A DNA stretch of 10,685 bases from an uncultured Oscillospiraceae bacterium (GTDB taxonomy: Bacteria; Bacillota; Clostridia; Oscillospirales; Oscillospiraceae). Positions 1 to 7,020 of this stretch are shown in pieces. Below the pieces are notes generated by a model that was given only the letters and a program-made list of their open reading frames with translations, did not search any database and was not told where the DNA came from. The DNA lies in NCBI GenBank assembly GCA_910584805.1, contig CAJUCB010000065.1, positions 688 to 11,372 on the forward strand. The letters run 5' to 3'. The stretch's first letter is position 1, and each line of letters starts with the position of its first letter. The position numbers and the translations under genes are program-made.

Positions 1-397
1 CGGGGCCGATGGTGTAAAAGCCGTACTTTTCATAATAGTTGCAGTGTTCGGAGGCCAGATAGATTTTTTCGTACCCCAGCTCGCCCCCCCGCCGCCGGGC
101 GTGGTCGATGAGGATGGGGCTCAGGTGCTGCCCTCGGAACTTGGGGTCCACGTACAGCGTGGCGATCCACAGGCCCTCTGCCTCGCTGTAGAGGATTTGC
201 TTGATGGCTAAGGTGTACCCTCCCACCGCTTTGCCGTGATCCACGGCGATGTAGGCGTCGGGGATGGGCCCGGGCTGGGCCAGTACGAGCCCCATGTGCT
301 TCTTGATCCAGGGCATACAGGCTGGCCAGTGGCGCTCCAAGCTCTCCAGCATGGCCGGAATGAACTCCGGTCTCTCTCGGATGGAATAGATCTTCAT
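1..397 (-). CDS. GNAT-family N-acetyltransferase (partial, C-terminus beyond window)
   Basis: Reading from an ATG at 397 leftwards gives 132 codons with no stop before the window edge, so the C-terminus is missing. The product resembles GNAT acetyltransferases, which move an acetyl group from acetyl-CoA to an amine; the substrate cannot be told. Visible family features are a beta strand ending in LYVDPKFRGQHLSPILI, which occupies the acetyl-CoA pyrophosphate-loop position (R/Q-x-x-G-x-G/A), and the late CNYYEKYGFYTIG segment typical of the GNAT C-terminal half. The loop is RGQHLS rather than the usual RGxGxG, so it is somewhat divergent. The ATG is preceded by AGGAGG at about 9 bases; a GTG one codon upstream is possible but badly spaced. 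It is separated from the upstream HAD gene by 124 bases containing a good promoter, so it is probably its own transcription unit. Confident as GNAT, not as to substrate. Confidence 0.85.
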   Translation of the reverse strand, partial: MKIYSIRERPEFIPAMLESLERHWPACMPWIKKHMGLVLAQPGPIPDAYIAVDHGKAVGGYTLAIKQILYSEAEGLWIATLYVDPKFRGQHLSPILIDHARRRGGELGYEKIYLASEHCNYYEKYGFYTIGP

Positions 398-472
398 CAC
401 AGGTCCCCTCCTTTCGGGACGTGACGGGCTTCCATTTCCTGACCGGCTGTGTTTCGATTTCCTTCTATCTGT

Positions 473-501
473 AGTATATACCTTTTGACGGGGAAATGCA
501 A
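473..501 (-). promoter_or_regulatory. Sigma-A-type promoter for the GNAT gene
   Basis: On the minus strand, TTGCAT (501-496) is followed by a 17-base spacer and TATACT (478-473). This lies about 75 bases before the GNAT start. It is AT-rich against a GC-rich background, which supports it as a real promoter. Transcription start is inferred near 466. Confidence 0.65.
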
Positions 502-521
502 GGGAAATGCGGAAGAATTTA

Positions 522-1175
522 TTATTTTTGACGAGAAATTCCAGCGCAGACCTGGGTGTACAGGGCCTGGGGGGTGTCCACCACTGCCAGGGCCCCGGCG
601 GCCTCCATGCTGTGGACATCCCCATAGCCCCAGCTTACGCCGATGGTGGGGATGCCGTGGGCGGCGGCCCCCAGCACGTCGTAGTCCGTGTCACCGATCA
701 TCAGGACATGTCCTGCCCCGGCGGCTTTGTCCAGGAGGTAGGCGATTACGTCGGCCTTGTTCTCCCGGCTGCTGTCCATGGTGGCGCCGCAGATTTCCAG
801 GAAGTAGCCGTCCAAGTGGAAGTGGGAGAGGATTTCCTTGGCTGTGACCTCCGGCTTGGAGGTGGCCACATAGAGGGGGAAGCCCTCCTGTTGGAGCTGC
901 TCCAAGAGCCCTGGGATACCGGGATAGGGGAAGTTTTCAAACTTGCCCACTGTCTGGTAGCGCCCCCGGAACCGGGCGATGGCGTGCTCTAGCTCCCCTT
1001 CCGGCACGCCGAAGCGGGCGAAGCTCACCCGGAGGGGTGGGCCTACAAAGGCGCGGAGGGCCTCCCTGGGGGCCTGGATGCCGTAGGCCTCCAAGGCCAG
1101 CTGGGCGCAGTTCATGATGCCGGGGCCGGAGTCGGTGAGGGTGCCGTCCAAATCGAAAAAGAGGGCAGGGTGCAT
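522..1175 (-). CDS. HAD-superfamily hydrolase, phosphoglycolate-phosphatase (Gph)-like
   Basis: A 217-residue member of the HAD phosphatase superfamily (subclass with an alpha-helical cap), with the usual length for Gph/PGP-type enzymes. The four HAD motifs are visible: FFDLDGTLTDS with nucleophile D8 and acid/base D10; a VATSK motif II near 103-107; the motif III lysine near 140 (ENKADV); and IGDTDYDV with D162 and D166 for magnesium binding. The cap lies between motifs I and II. Phosphoglycolate, pyrophosphate or another small phosphomonoester could be the substrate; the sequence does not decide. I chose the ATG at 1175 because AAAGGA sits about 10 bases upstream; an in-frame GTG at 1184 would abut that site. 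It follows the alcohol dehydrogenase by about 31 bases and is likely the last gene of the minus operon. No clear terminator is visible after its stop. Confidence 0.93.
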   Translation of the reverse strand: MHPALFFDLDGTLTDSGPGIMNCAQLALEAYGIQAPREALRAFVGPPLRVSFARFGVPEGELEHAIARFRGRYQTVGKFENFPYPGIPGLLEQLQQEGFPLYVATSKPEVTAKEILSHFHLDGYFLEICGATMDSSRENKADVIAYLLDKAAGAGHVLMIGDTDYDVLGAAAHGIPTIGVSWGYGDVHSMEAAGALAVVDTPQALYTQVCAGISRQK

Positions 1176-1206
1176 GGGGGACACGTCCTTTCAGAAGGTT
1201 CTGGGG

Positions 1207-2256
1207 TCAAAGATGGATGATGGGTTTCACCAGCTCCGGCGGCTTGGCTTTCATGAGGTGGAAGGCAGTCTCCACCTGGTCTAATCCGGTGAAACGGTGG
1301 GTGATCAGGGGCAGGGGGTCCACCCGTTGGTATTCCAGCAGCCGCAGCAGCCGTTCCATCCGGGCGCGTCCACCGGGGCATTCGCCCCCCCGGATGGTTT
1401 TGTTGCCCATGCCAAAGCCAAAGCGGATGTTGTTTAGGGGCAGGTCGCCGGAGCTGGTGAAGTAGTTCACGTTGCCTACGGTGCCGCCCCAGCGGACCAT
1501 GGCCACTGCCTGGCTGAGGGCGTCGTCCCCGCCCCCGGCGCAGATGCAGCAGTCTGCCCCCTGCTTGTCTGTGAGCTGAAAGACCTGCCGGGGGACATCC
1601 CCGTTGTGGTAGTCCACCAGGTCTGTGGCCCCGTAGAATTGCGCCAGCTCCGCGCATTTGGGGCGGCTGCCAACGGCGATGATCCGCCCTGCCCCCCGGA
1701 GCCGGGCACCGGCGATGGCCATGAGGCCCACAGGGCCAATGCCCATCACCACCACACAGTCCCCCGTCTGGACCTCTGCCAGCTCCGCGCCGTAGAGGCC
1801 AGTGTTGAGCATATCTGCCGCCATTACCGCCGCCTCCAAGGATACCCCCTGGGGGATGCGGGCGGCGTTGGCGTCGATGTCCCGGATCAGGGTGTATTCC
1901 GCCAAAAGCCCGTCCTCGGAGTTGGAGAGCTTTTGGCCGGTGATGAGGCCGTCACAGTGCTGGTGGGCCCCCAGCTGGGCGGGGACGGTGCGCCAGTTTG
2001 GGGTTACCGGGGGGACTACCACGATATCCCCCACCTGGAAATCCCGCACCAGCTCCCCTACCTCCACAATCCGCCCTAGGCCTTCGTGGCCCAGGATGCG
2101 CTGGGGCTGCAGGCAGTTGATGGCCACATTGTGGACGTCGGAGGTGCAGGGGGAGACCAGGAGGGGTTGGAGCACGGCATCAAAGCCGCTGGCGTGGGGG
2201 CGCTCCTTTTCCACCCAGCCGGCTTGACCGTTTTGGAGATAGGCAAATGCTCTCAT
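1207..2256 (-). CDS. NADP(H)-dependent secondary alcohol dehydrogenase (zinc MDR family)
   Basis: This 349-residue protein belongs to the medium-chain zinc dehydrogenases and, compared from memory, resembles closely the NADP-dependent isopropanol/secondary alcohol dehydrogenases of Clostridium beijerinckii and Thermoanaerobacter brockii. These interconvert secondary alcohols and ketones (also aldehydes) in the cytosol. Catalytic zinc ligands appear as C37 (SPCTSD), H57-E58 (LGHEG) and D148. The Rossmann glycine motif is GIGPVG at 172-177. The NADP-recognising set of this subfamily, G196-S197-R198 plus Y216, is intact, so NADPH preference is expected. The structural-zinc four-cysteine lobe of horse-liver-type enzymes is absent, as in this subfamily. 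AAAGGAG lies 7 bases before the ATG. It is 37 bases from the upstream small gene and 31 from the downstream HAD gene. Likely role: disposal of reducing power or aldehyde/ketone reduction; the true substrate is not known. Confidence 0.94.
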   Translation of the reverse strand: MRAFAYLQNGQAGWVEKERPHASGFDAVLQPLLVSPCTSDVHNVAINCLQPQRILGHEGLGRIVEVGELVRDFQVGDIVVVPPVTPNWRTVPAQLGAHQHCDGLITGQKLSNSEDGLLAEYTLIRDIDANAARIPQGVSLEAAVMAADMLNTGLYGAELAEVQTGDCVVVMGIGPVGLMAIAGARLRGAGRIIAVGSRPKCAELAQFYGATDLVDYHNGDVPRQVFQLTDKQGADCCICAGGGDDALSQAVAMVRWGGTVGNVNYFTSSGDLPLNNIRFGFGMGNKTIRGGECPGGRARMERLLRLLEYQRVDPLPLITHRFTGLDQVETAFHLMKAKPPELVKPIIHL

Positions 2257-2293
2257 AGAGGGGCTCCTTTCCGTTCAGGGGATTTCCGAAACA

Positions 2294-2620
2294 TTACCAG
2301 TCCCGTTCCCGGATGGCGGTCTCGGTGTCGATGTCGATCTGGAACCATTCCAGGATGTACTCCACAGTCTCGGCAATGCTCTCCCGGGCCACGGTCTCCA
2401 ATTCGCTGTCGTGTTCCTCAAACTCTGCTTCCAGCTCGTTGATGGCCAGGGTCATCTCATCCAGCTTGTCCTGGATCACGTCCAGGTCAGTTTCCCCGGC
2501 CTCTAACATACGGATCACAGGGGCCATGGTTTCCTCCACCTTTTCCACCAGGAAGTTGGGGTAGTAGCTGTCGCTGACCATGGTGCGCAGCAGGACATAG
2601 CTTTCGTCAAATTGTTTCAT
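2294..2620 (-). CDS. Small acidic protein, DUF5713-like
   Basis: A 108-residue, strongly acidic, helix-rich cytosolic protein without membrane segments, signal peptide or cysteines. The pattern MVSDSYYPNFLVEKVEE near the start and the block EFEEHDSELETVARESIAE followed by a C-terminal RDW ending match what I remember of the DUF5713 family, whose function is unknown. This is recall rather than a search, so treat the family name as probable. The middle (about 40-75) is rich in Glu and hydrophobic heptad-like spacing and may form a coiled coil or helical bundle. AAAGGAG is 9 bases before the ATG. It sits between the YoaK-like and alcohol dehydrogenase genes with gaps of about 36 bases on each side, so it is probably cotranscribed. 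Confidence 0.75.
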   Translation of the reverse strand: MKQFDESYVLLRTMVSDSYYPNFLVEKVEETMAPVIRMLEAGETDLDVIQDKLDEMTLAINELEAEFEEHDSELETVARESIAETVEYILEWFQIDIDTETAIRERDW

Positions 2621-2656
2621 GAGGGGACACTCCTTTGTGGTTTCATTTTTTATTTT

Positions 2657-3304
2657 TCAAGATAGGATTACCGCGGCCAGAAGCAGCAGGCAGGGGAGGA
2701 GGGCGGTGTGCTGGCCCAGCAGGGGGGACAGGCACCCGCTGAGCACAGCCCCCGCCACGAAAGAGAGGATGAGGGCATAGTAGGTGGCGGCCTTTTGCCC
2801 TGCGGCCCGGTCTTTCCGGGCCAGGCGCCGCAGGAGGTGTTCCGTCCCTGCCCGCAGGTTTCCGGTACACATGGTGGTGGCGCAGCCGCAGCCGGCAATC
2901 ACCCGGAAGCTCTCCACCTGCATGGCGCTGGTAAAGGAGATCAGTCCGTTGGCCAGCAGGTCCCAGCGCCCAAGGGGGAGCAGGGCCACCGACGCGACCA
3001 CGGCGCACTCCAAAAGGAGGATACATTTGCGCCAGTCAAAGGGCGGCTTCCGTTGTTCCAGGGCGGTGCGCAGCAGCTCCGTGGCCAGCACCCCGGCGGC
3101 AAAGGCCAGGATGGGGGGGAGGTAGTGCAGGGCTTGTGCCCACTGCCCCTGGGCCAGCCGGGCCCCCATCATCACCAGGTTTCCGGTCTCTGCTGTGGCG
3201 AACACCTGGCCCCGGTTCAGATAGGTGTAACAGTCCAGGCTGCCGCCGGCCAGGGCCAGCAGCAGCCCCAGGGGGAGGGCTTCAAAGCGGGGGGATTCTC
3301 TCAT
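2657..3304 (-). CDS. YoaK/DUF1275 family integral membrane protein
   Basis: A 215-residue hydrophobic protein of the DUF1275 (YoaK) family, whose molecular function is not settled. The N-terminal family signature is clear: GGSLDCYTYLNRGQVFATAETGNLV at about 21-45 (Gly-Gly-x-x-Asp, then G-x-VFA-x-x-x-TGN), with a second copy-like TSAMQ...TTMCTGNLR segment around 125-150. About six membrane helices can be drawn: roughly 10-27, 63-80, 94-112, 118-135, 170-188 and 195-214. AAAGGAT precedes the ATG at about 5 bases. It is the first gene of the minus operon, about 40 bases downstream of a good promoter. The protein ends directly after the last helix, with no cytoplasmic tail. Family confident; transported substrate, if any, unknown. 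Confidence 0.9.
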   Translation of the reverse strand: MRESPRFEALPLGLLLALAGGSLDCYTYLNRGQVFATAETGNLVMMGARLAQGQWAQALHYLPPILAFAAGVLATELLRTALEQRKPPFDWRKCILLLECAVVASVALLPLGRWDLLANGLISFTSAMQVESFRVIAGCGCATTMCTGNLRAGTEHLLRRLARKDRAAGQKAATYYALILSFVAGAVLSGCLSPLLGQHTALLPCLLLLAAVILS

Positions 3305-3343
3305 GGGTATCCTTTCGTTGCGGTGTCATTCGTGTCAGCTTGC

Positions 3344-3372
3344 ATTATAGCGCGGATGGTTCCTGCCTGCAA
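3344..3372 (-). promoter_or_regulatory. Sigma-A promoter of the yoaK-like/adh/HAD operon
   Basis: On the minus strand TTGCAG (3372-3367) and a perfect TATAAT (3349-3344) are separated by 17 bases. Transcription would begin near 3337 and give a leader of about 33 bases before the first gene. It is back to back with the plus-strand promoter at 3411-3439. Confidence 0.8.
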
Positions 3373-3410
3373 GGTATCCCCATGGTTTTTTTGACGAAAT
3401 TGGGGGCGGG

Positions 3411-3439
3411 TTGCCTTTTGTGTATTTTATTGCTATAAT
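3411..3439 (+). promoter_or_regulatory. Extended -10 sigma-A promoter of the FHA-SEDS/PBP operon
   Basis: TTGCCT (3411-3416), a 17-base spacer and TATAAT (3434-3439), with an extended -10 TG at 3431-3432. Transcription would begin near 3446, leaving a leader of about 135 bases before the start codon at 3583. Confidence 0.8.
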
Positions 3440-3471
3440 GTGCTGGTAACGAAGGATAGCCTTGCAGCCTG

Positions 3472-3536
3472 CGTGCCCGTAGGTACGGACGAGGTTTGAT
3501 TGCTGTCTGGGGCGGCTTTGCCGCCAGGCCGCAATC
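3472..3536 (+). promoter_or_regulatory. Structured 5' leader of unknown type
   Basis: The leader of the FHA-SEDS gene contains two well-formed hairpins. The first pairs CGT+CCGT (3472-3480, 2-base bulge) with ACGG+ACG (3485-3491) around an AGGT loop. The second pairs GATTGC (3498-3503) with GCAATC (3531-3536), enclosing GGCGGC-TTT-GCCGCC (3511-3525). No U-run follows, so it is not an intrinsic terminator. I could not match it to a riboswitch class I know; it may be an RNA regulatory element, an RNA-stability structure or chance in GC-rich DNA. Confidence 0.45.
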
Positions 3537-3582
3537 TCCGTGAACTATGCTTGCATGGTTCGCCCACAAAAGGGAGGGCGCG

Positions 3583-5676
3583 ATGGAAGAACTGATTACC
3601 CGTATCAAAATGATTTTTTCCCAACTGGGGGAGCAGGTCCAAGGGGCCATGGCGAATGTGGACACCTCCCAGGCGTTTTTGAATGTGGTCAACGTAGTCC
3701 TGCCGGTGGCCTGTGGTATTTTGCGCATTGCGGCGGTGGTGGTGGCCATCCTCATCATCGCCCGCTGCCTGCTGTCCCTGTTCCGGGAAAAGCCCGGCAA
3801 GGAGATCTGGGGCTGGCTGGCCATGAACGACGGCACCCGCTTGGATCTGTGCCACTGGGAGAACACCGTGGGACGGGGGCGCTGGGCGGATGTGGACCTG
3901 AATTTCCCCACCGTCTCCCGCAGCCACATTGCCCTGCTCCGGGATGCCCAGGGGAATTGGAAGATACAACCCCTCCAGACCAAGAACGGCACCCGCCTCA
4001 ACGGCAAGCCCTTGCGTCACATTGTCCCCATCCACACCGGGGATATTGTGGAGCTGGGGGGCCTCTTCTTGGAATTTTACGCCATCAGCGAGGAGGAGGA
4101 ACGGGAGCAGGCCATGCGCTGGGGGGTGGCGGAGCGGCCCTTGAGCCCCGCCCGGACTCTGGGCTTCCTGACCCTGTTCCAAATCATGATGTGTGTGCAG
4201 TGTATGCCCGGCAGGGATGTCACCCAGCTGGCTATGCTGGGGGTGGCCTATGCCCTGCTGTGTGCCGCCATGTGGGGCATGTATGTGCTCTACCGCAGCT
4301 TGAAGCGCACGGCCTTTGAGGCGGAGACCATGGCTTTCTTCCTGTGTACCATCTCCTTTTCCATCACAGCGGCCTACGCCCCGGGGAGTTTGACGACCCA
4401 GTGCGTGTCCATGATTATCGGCATTGTCCTGTTTATGTTCCTGAGCCTGCTGCTGCGGGACCTGCGCTCCACGGTCTCCCTGCGCTGGCCGGTGGCCATC
4501 CTCACCTGCTTGCTGCTGATCTTCAACGTGCTGCTGGGCCCGCGGATTTTCGGGGCAAAGAACTGGATTGACCTGGGCTTCATCAGCTTCCAGCCCTCGG
4601 AGTTCGTGAAAATCGCCTTTATCTTCATCGGGGCCGCCACCCTGGACCGGCTGTTCGCCCGGCGGAACCTGCTCTTTACCGTGCTCTTCTGCGGCTTCTG
4701 TATGGGCTGCCTGGCCCTGATGAGTGACTTCGGCACCGCCCTGATCTTCTTCGTGGCCCTGCTGGTGATTGCCTTCCTGCGCTCCGGGGACATCGGCTTT
4801 TTGGCCCTGATGGGGACTGCCGCCGCCGGGGGCGTGGGCATCATTTTGGAGTTCAAGCCCTACATCGCCCACCGCTTCGCCGCCTGGCGCCATGTGTGGG
4901 AATACTATAATGAGGCCGGGGGCTATCAGCAGACCCGCACCATGTCCGCCATCGCCAGCGGCGGCCTCTTCGGCAAGGGCACCGAGGCCAGCTTTTTGAA
5001 AAGCGTGGGCGCCGCCAACACCGACCTGGTATTCGGTGTCATCAGCGAGGAATTTGGCCTGCTCTTAGCCCTGTGTACCGTGTTCGTGCTGCTGGTGCTC
5101 ACGGTGTATGCCGTGCGCTGCGCCTCCACCGCCCGGTCCAGCTACTACGTCATTGCCGCCAATGCGGCCGCGGCCATGCTGGTGTTTCAGGCATCCCTGA
5201 ACATCCTGGGGGCGGTGGACGTGCTGCCCCTCACAGGGGTGACCTTGCCCTTTGTGTCTATGGGTGGTTCCAGTATGATTTCCTGCTGGGCGCTGCTGGC
5301 TTACATCAAGACGGCGGACACCCGTCCCAACGCCAGCTTTACCCTCAAGCTGCCCAAGCGCATCCGGGGTTGGATTCCCACGGATAACGATCAGGAGTAC
5401 GCCATCGACGACGACTACTATGGGGACGATTACGACGGCTATGGGAACTATGAAGAGGAGTATTACGAGGACGGGGAGTACGACCAGTACGACGGTTACG
5501 ATGCGTTCGACGCCCCGCCCCCCCGGCGGGAGGGGGACTGGCAGATTGAGGACTCCTTGAACAGCCGCCGGGACCCAGGGGCTTGGGAGGATTTGCTTCC
5601 CGGTCCCCTCTGGGGGGACAAGCCCCCGCCAGACCGGCCTTCCCGAGGCCGTAGGGAAAGGAGGCGGCGGCGTTGA
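3583..5676 (+). CDS. FHA-domain / FtsW-RodA-SpoVE (SEDS) fusion protein
   Basis: A 697-residue membrane protein. SEDS proteins polymerise glycan from lipid II and act with a class B PBP. Order: one N-terminal helix (about 32-63); a cytoplasmic FHA phosphothreonine-binding domain (about 80-170) with GRG at 97-99, SRSH at 112-115 and NGT/NG at 135-141; then about ten membrane helices with SEDS hallmarks such as NWIDLGFISFQPSEFVKIAF, SDFGTALIFF, GGLFGKG and LPFVSMGGSSMIS. The TDLVF motif carries D481, matching the essential SEDS aspartate. A tail from about 587 holds an 11-tyrosine acidic stretch and ends RRERRRRR. FtsW, RodA and SpoVE cannot be separated here. ATG at 3583 was chosen because GGGAGG lies 5 bases upstream; an in-frame ATG at 3547 has no such site. 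It is coupled to the downstream PBP. FHA domains imply control by Ser/Thr kinases, none of which is in the window. Confidence 0.95.
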   Translation: MEELITRIKMIFSQLGEQVQGAMANVDTSQAFLNVVNVVLPVACGILRIAAVVVAILIIARCLLSLFREKPGKEIWGWLAMNDGTRLDLCHWENTVGRGRWADVDLNFPTVSRSHIALLRDAQGNWKIQPLQTKNGTRLNGKPLRHIVPIHTGDIVELGGLFLEFYAISEEEEREQAMRWGVAERPLSPARTLGFLTLFQIMMCVQCMPGRDVTQLAMLGVAYALLCAAMWGMYVLYRSLKRTAFEAETMAFFLCTISFSITAAYAPGSLTTQCVSMIIGIVLFMFLSLLLRDLRSTVSLRWPVAILTCLLLIFNVLLGPRIFGAKNWIDLGFISFQPSEFVKIAFIFIGAATLDRLFARRNLLFTVLFCGFCMGCLALMSDFGTALIFFVALLVIAFLRSGDIGFLALMGTAAAGGVGIILEFKPYIAHRFAAWRHVWEYYNEAGGYQQTRTMSAIASGGLFGKGTEASFLKSVGAANTDLVFGVISEEFGLLLALCTVFVLLVLTVYAVRCASTARSSYYVIAANAAAAMLVFQASLNILGAVDVLPLTGVTLPFVSMGGSSMISCWALLAYIKTADTRPNASFTLKLPKRIRGWIPTDNDQEYAIDDDYYGDDYDGYGNYEEEYYEDGEYDQYDGYDAFDAPPPRREGDWQIEDSLNSRRDPGAWEDLLPGPLWGDKPPPDRPSRGRRERRRRR
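5653..5676 (+). promoter_or_regulatory. Ribosome binding site of the PBP embedded in the SEDS C-terminus
   Basis: The last codons of the SEDS gene (AGG GAA AGG AGG, then CGG and CGT codons) contain AAGGAGG, 8 bases before the TTG start of the PBP. The same bases encode the terminal RRERRRRR of the SEDS protein. The start TTG overlaps the TGA stop as TTGA, an arrangement expected to give translational coupling. Confidence 0.8.
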
Positions 5677-7004
5677 AACGACTGAAACGGCGTACAGCCA
5701 TCACCATCATCTTGGCGGCGGCGTTGGCCGCGGGGGTGCTCTACTTCTGTGTCCAGCTGATCCGCAACGGCAGCGACTGGGTGGGCTTTTTCGGCACTGC
5801 CTTTTACGAGTCTGGCGCCATTTATGACAGCAAAGGGACCCAACTTTACAATGGGGAGACCGGGGAGTATGCGGCAGACAGCAATGTCCGCCGGGCTACC
5901 CTCCACCTGGTGGGCAACCGCAGCTTTGGCACCTCCCTGCGCACGGTGCTCTCTGGGCGGCTCACAGGTTACAACTTCATCACCGGCACGGCCCTGGGGG
6001 GCCATGACGTGACCCTGACCCTGGATGCCTCCCTAAACGCCGCGGCCCTAAACGCCCTGAACGGGCGCAAGGGGGTGGTGGCAATCTACAATTACACCAA
6101 CGGGGATGTGAAATGCCTGGTGAGCTCCCCCACCTTTGACCCCCTGTACCCACCGGAGGACATCGAGACCAACAAGAACTACGACGGGGTGTATTTGAAC
6201 CGCTTCTTCTCCGGCACCTACCCTCCCGGTTCGGTCTTTAAGATTGTGACCACGGCGGCGGCCATTGAGAAGCTGCGGAACCTGGAAAGCTTCACCTATA
6301 GCTGCACCGGCAGCTTGCAGATTGGGGACGACGTGGTCACGTGCCCCTATGTCCACGGCTCCAACATGGACATCAACCAGAGCTTGGCCTGCTCCTGCAA
6401 CGGGGCCTACGCCACCCTGGCCCTAGAGCTGGGGGCGGACACCATTGAGGATTACATGAAGCAGGCGGGGCTGTTGGAGTCCCACAATGTCAGCGGCATC
6501 AATACCGCTGCGGGGAGCTTTGAAAAGCAGCCGGCGGGGTCCCTCTACCTGGGCTGGTCCGGGGTGGGCCAGGACCGGGACTTAGTGAACCCCTGTAGCA
6601 TGCTCAGCTTCATGGGGGGCATCGCCAACCGTGGGGTGGCGGTGGTGCCCAACCTGCTGGCCAAGGAGACCATCTCCGGTTCCCCCATCCCGGCGGCCCT
6701 GCCAGGGGGGAAGGAGAGCTATGACATCTATAGCGCTGAGACCTGCCAGCGGCTGAAAGAGATGATGCGCAACAACGTAACCACCCAGTATGGCCAGTCC
6801 AAGTTTGGGGACCTGGCTGTGTGTGCCAAGTCTGGCACTGCCGAGGTGGGCAACGGCAACCAGCCACACGCCTGGTTCGCCGGTTTTATCGACGACCCCG
6901 CCCATCCCCTGGCCTTTGTGGTTATGGTAGAGAATGGCGGGTCTGGGGCTGATGTGGCGGGGAACATTGCCGCCAAGCTGCTGCCCCTGGCCGTAGCAGA
7001 ATAA
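5673..7004 (+). CDS. Class B penicillin-binding protein, PbpA-like transpeptidase
   Basis: A 443-residue, single-pass PBP that cross-links peptidoglycan outside the membrane. A basic N-terminus (MKRLKRR) and one helix (about 8-28) anchor it. A short region to about 125 replaces the large N-terminal module of typical class B PBPs, and the transpeptidase domain fills about 130-440. The active site is complete: nucleophile S187 in PGSVFK (K190), S241-C-N243, and K386-S-G-T389. Short class B PBPs of this form pair with RodA in actinobacteria (PbpA). The gene starts at TTG 5673, overlapping the upstream stop, with AAGGAGG 8 bases away inside the SEDS gene; no ATG competes. Operon position strongly suggests that it is the cognate partner of the FHA-SEDS protein, making one polymerase/transpeptidase unit for elongation, division or spore wall. 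A strong terminator follows. Confidence 0.95.
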   Translation: MKRLKRRTAITIILAAALAAGVLYFCVQLIRNGSDWVGFFGTAFYESGAIYDSKGTQLYNGETGEYAADSNVRRATLHLVGNRSFGTSLRTVLSGRLTGYNFITGTALGGHDVTLTLDASLNAAALNALNGRKGVVAIYNYTNGDVKCLVSSPTFDPLYPPEDIETNKNYDGVYLNRFFSGTYPPGSVFKIVTTAAAIEKLRNLESFTYSCTGSLQIGDDVVTCPYVHGSNMDINQSLACSCNGAYATLALELGADTIEDYMKQAGLLESHNVSGINTAAGSFEKQPAGSLYLGWSGVGQDRDLVNPCSMLSFMGGIANRGVAVVPNLLAKETISGSPIPAALPGGKESYDIYSAETCQRLKEMMRNNVTTQYGQSKFGDLAVCAKSGTAEVGNGNQPHAWFAGFIDDPAHPLAFVVMVENGGSGADVAGNIAAKLLPLAVAE

Positions 7005-7020
7005 GGAAACAATCGTACAC

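Noticed and set aside
1176..1184. GTG start at 1184 for the HAD phosphatase
   Set aside because: It would directly abut the AAAGGA site; ATG at 1175 has normal spacing and begins just before the DLDGT motif.
3498..3536. Hairpin in the FHA-SEDS leader read as an intrinsic terminator
   Set aside because: No U-rich run follows on either strand and no gene ends there.
3547..3582. Upstream ATG at 3547 for the FHA-SEDS gene
   Set aside because: No Shine-Dalgarno sequence precedes it, whereas the ATG at 3583 has GGGAGG at good spacing.
3433..4893. A 486-codon open frame on the minus strand opposite the FHA-SEDS gene
   Set aside because: Its product is rich in Gly, Gln, His and Pro with no domain, and it is the third-position-biased antisense of a clear membrane protein gene with all SEDS motifs.
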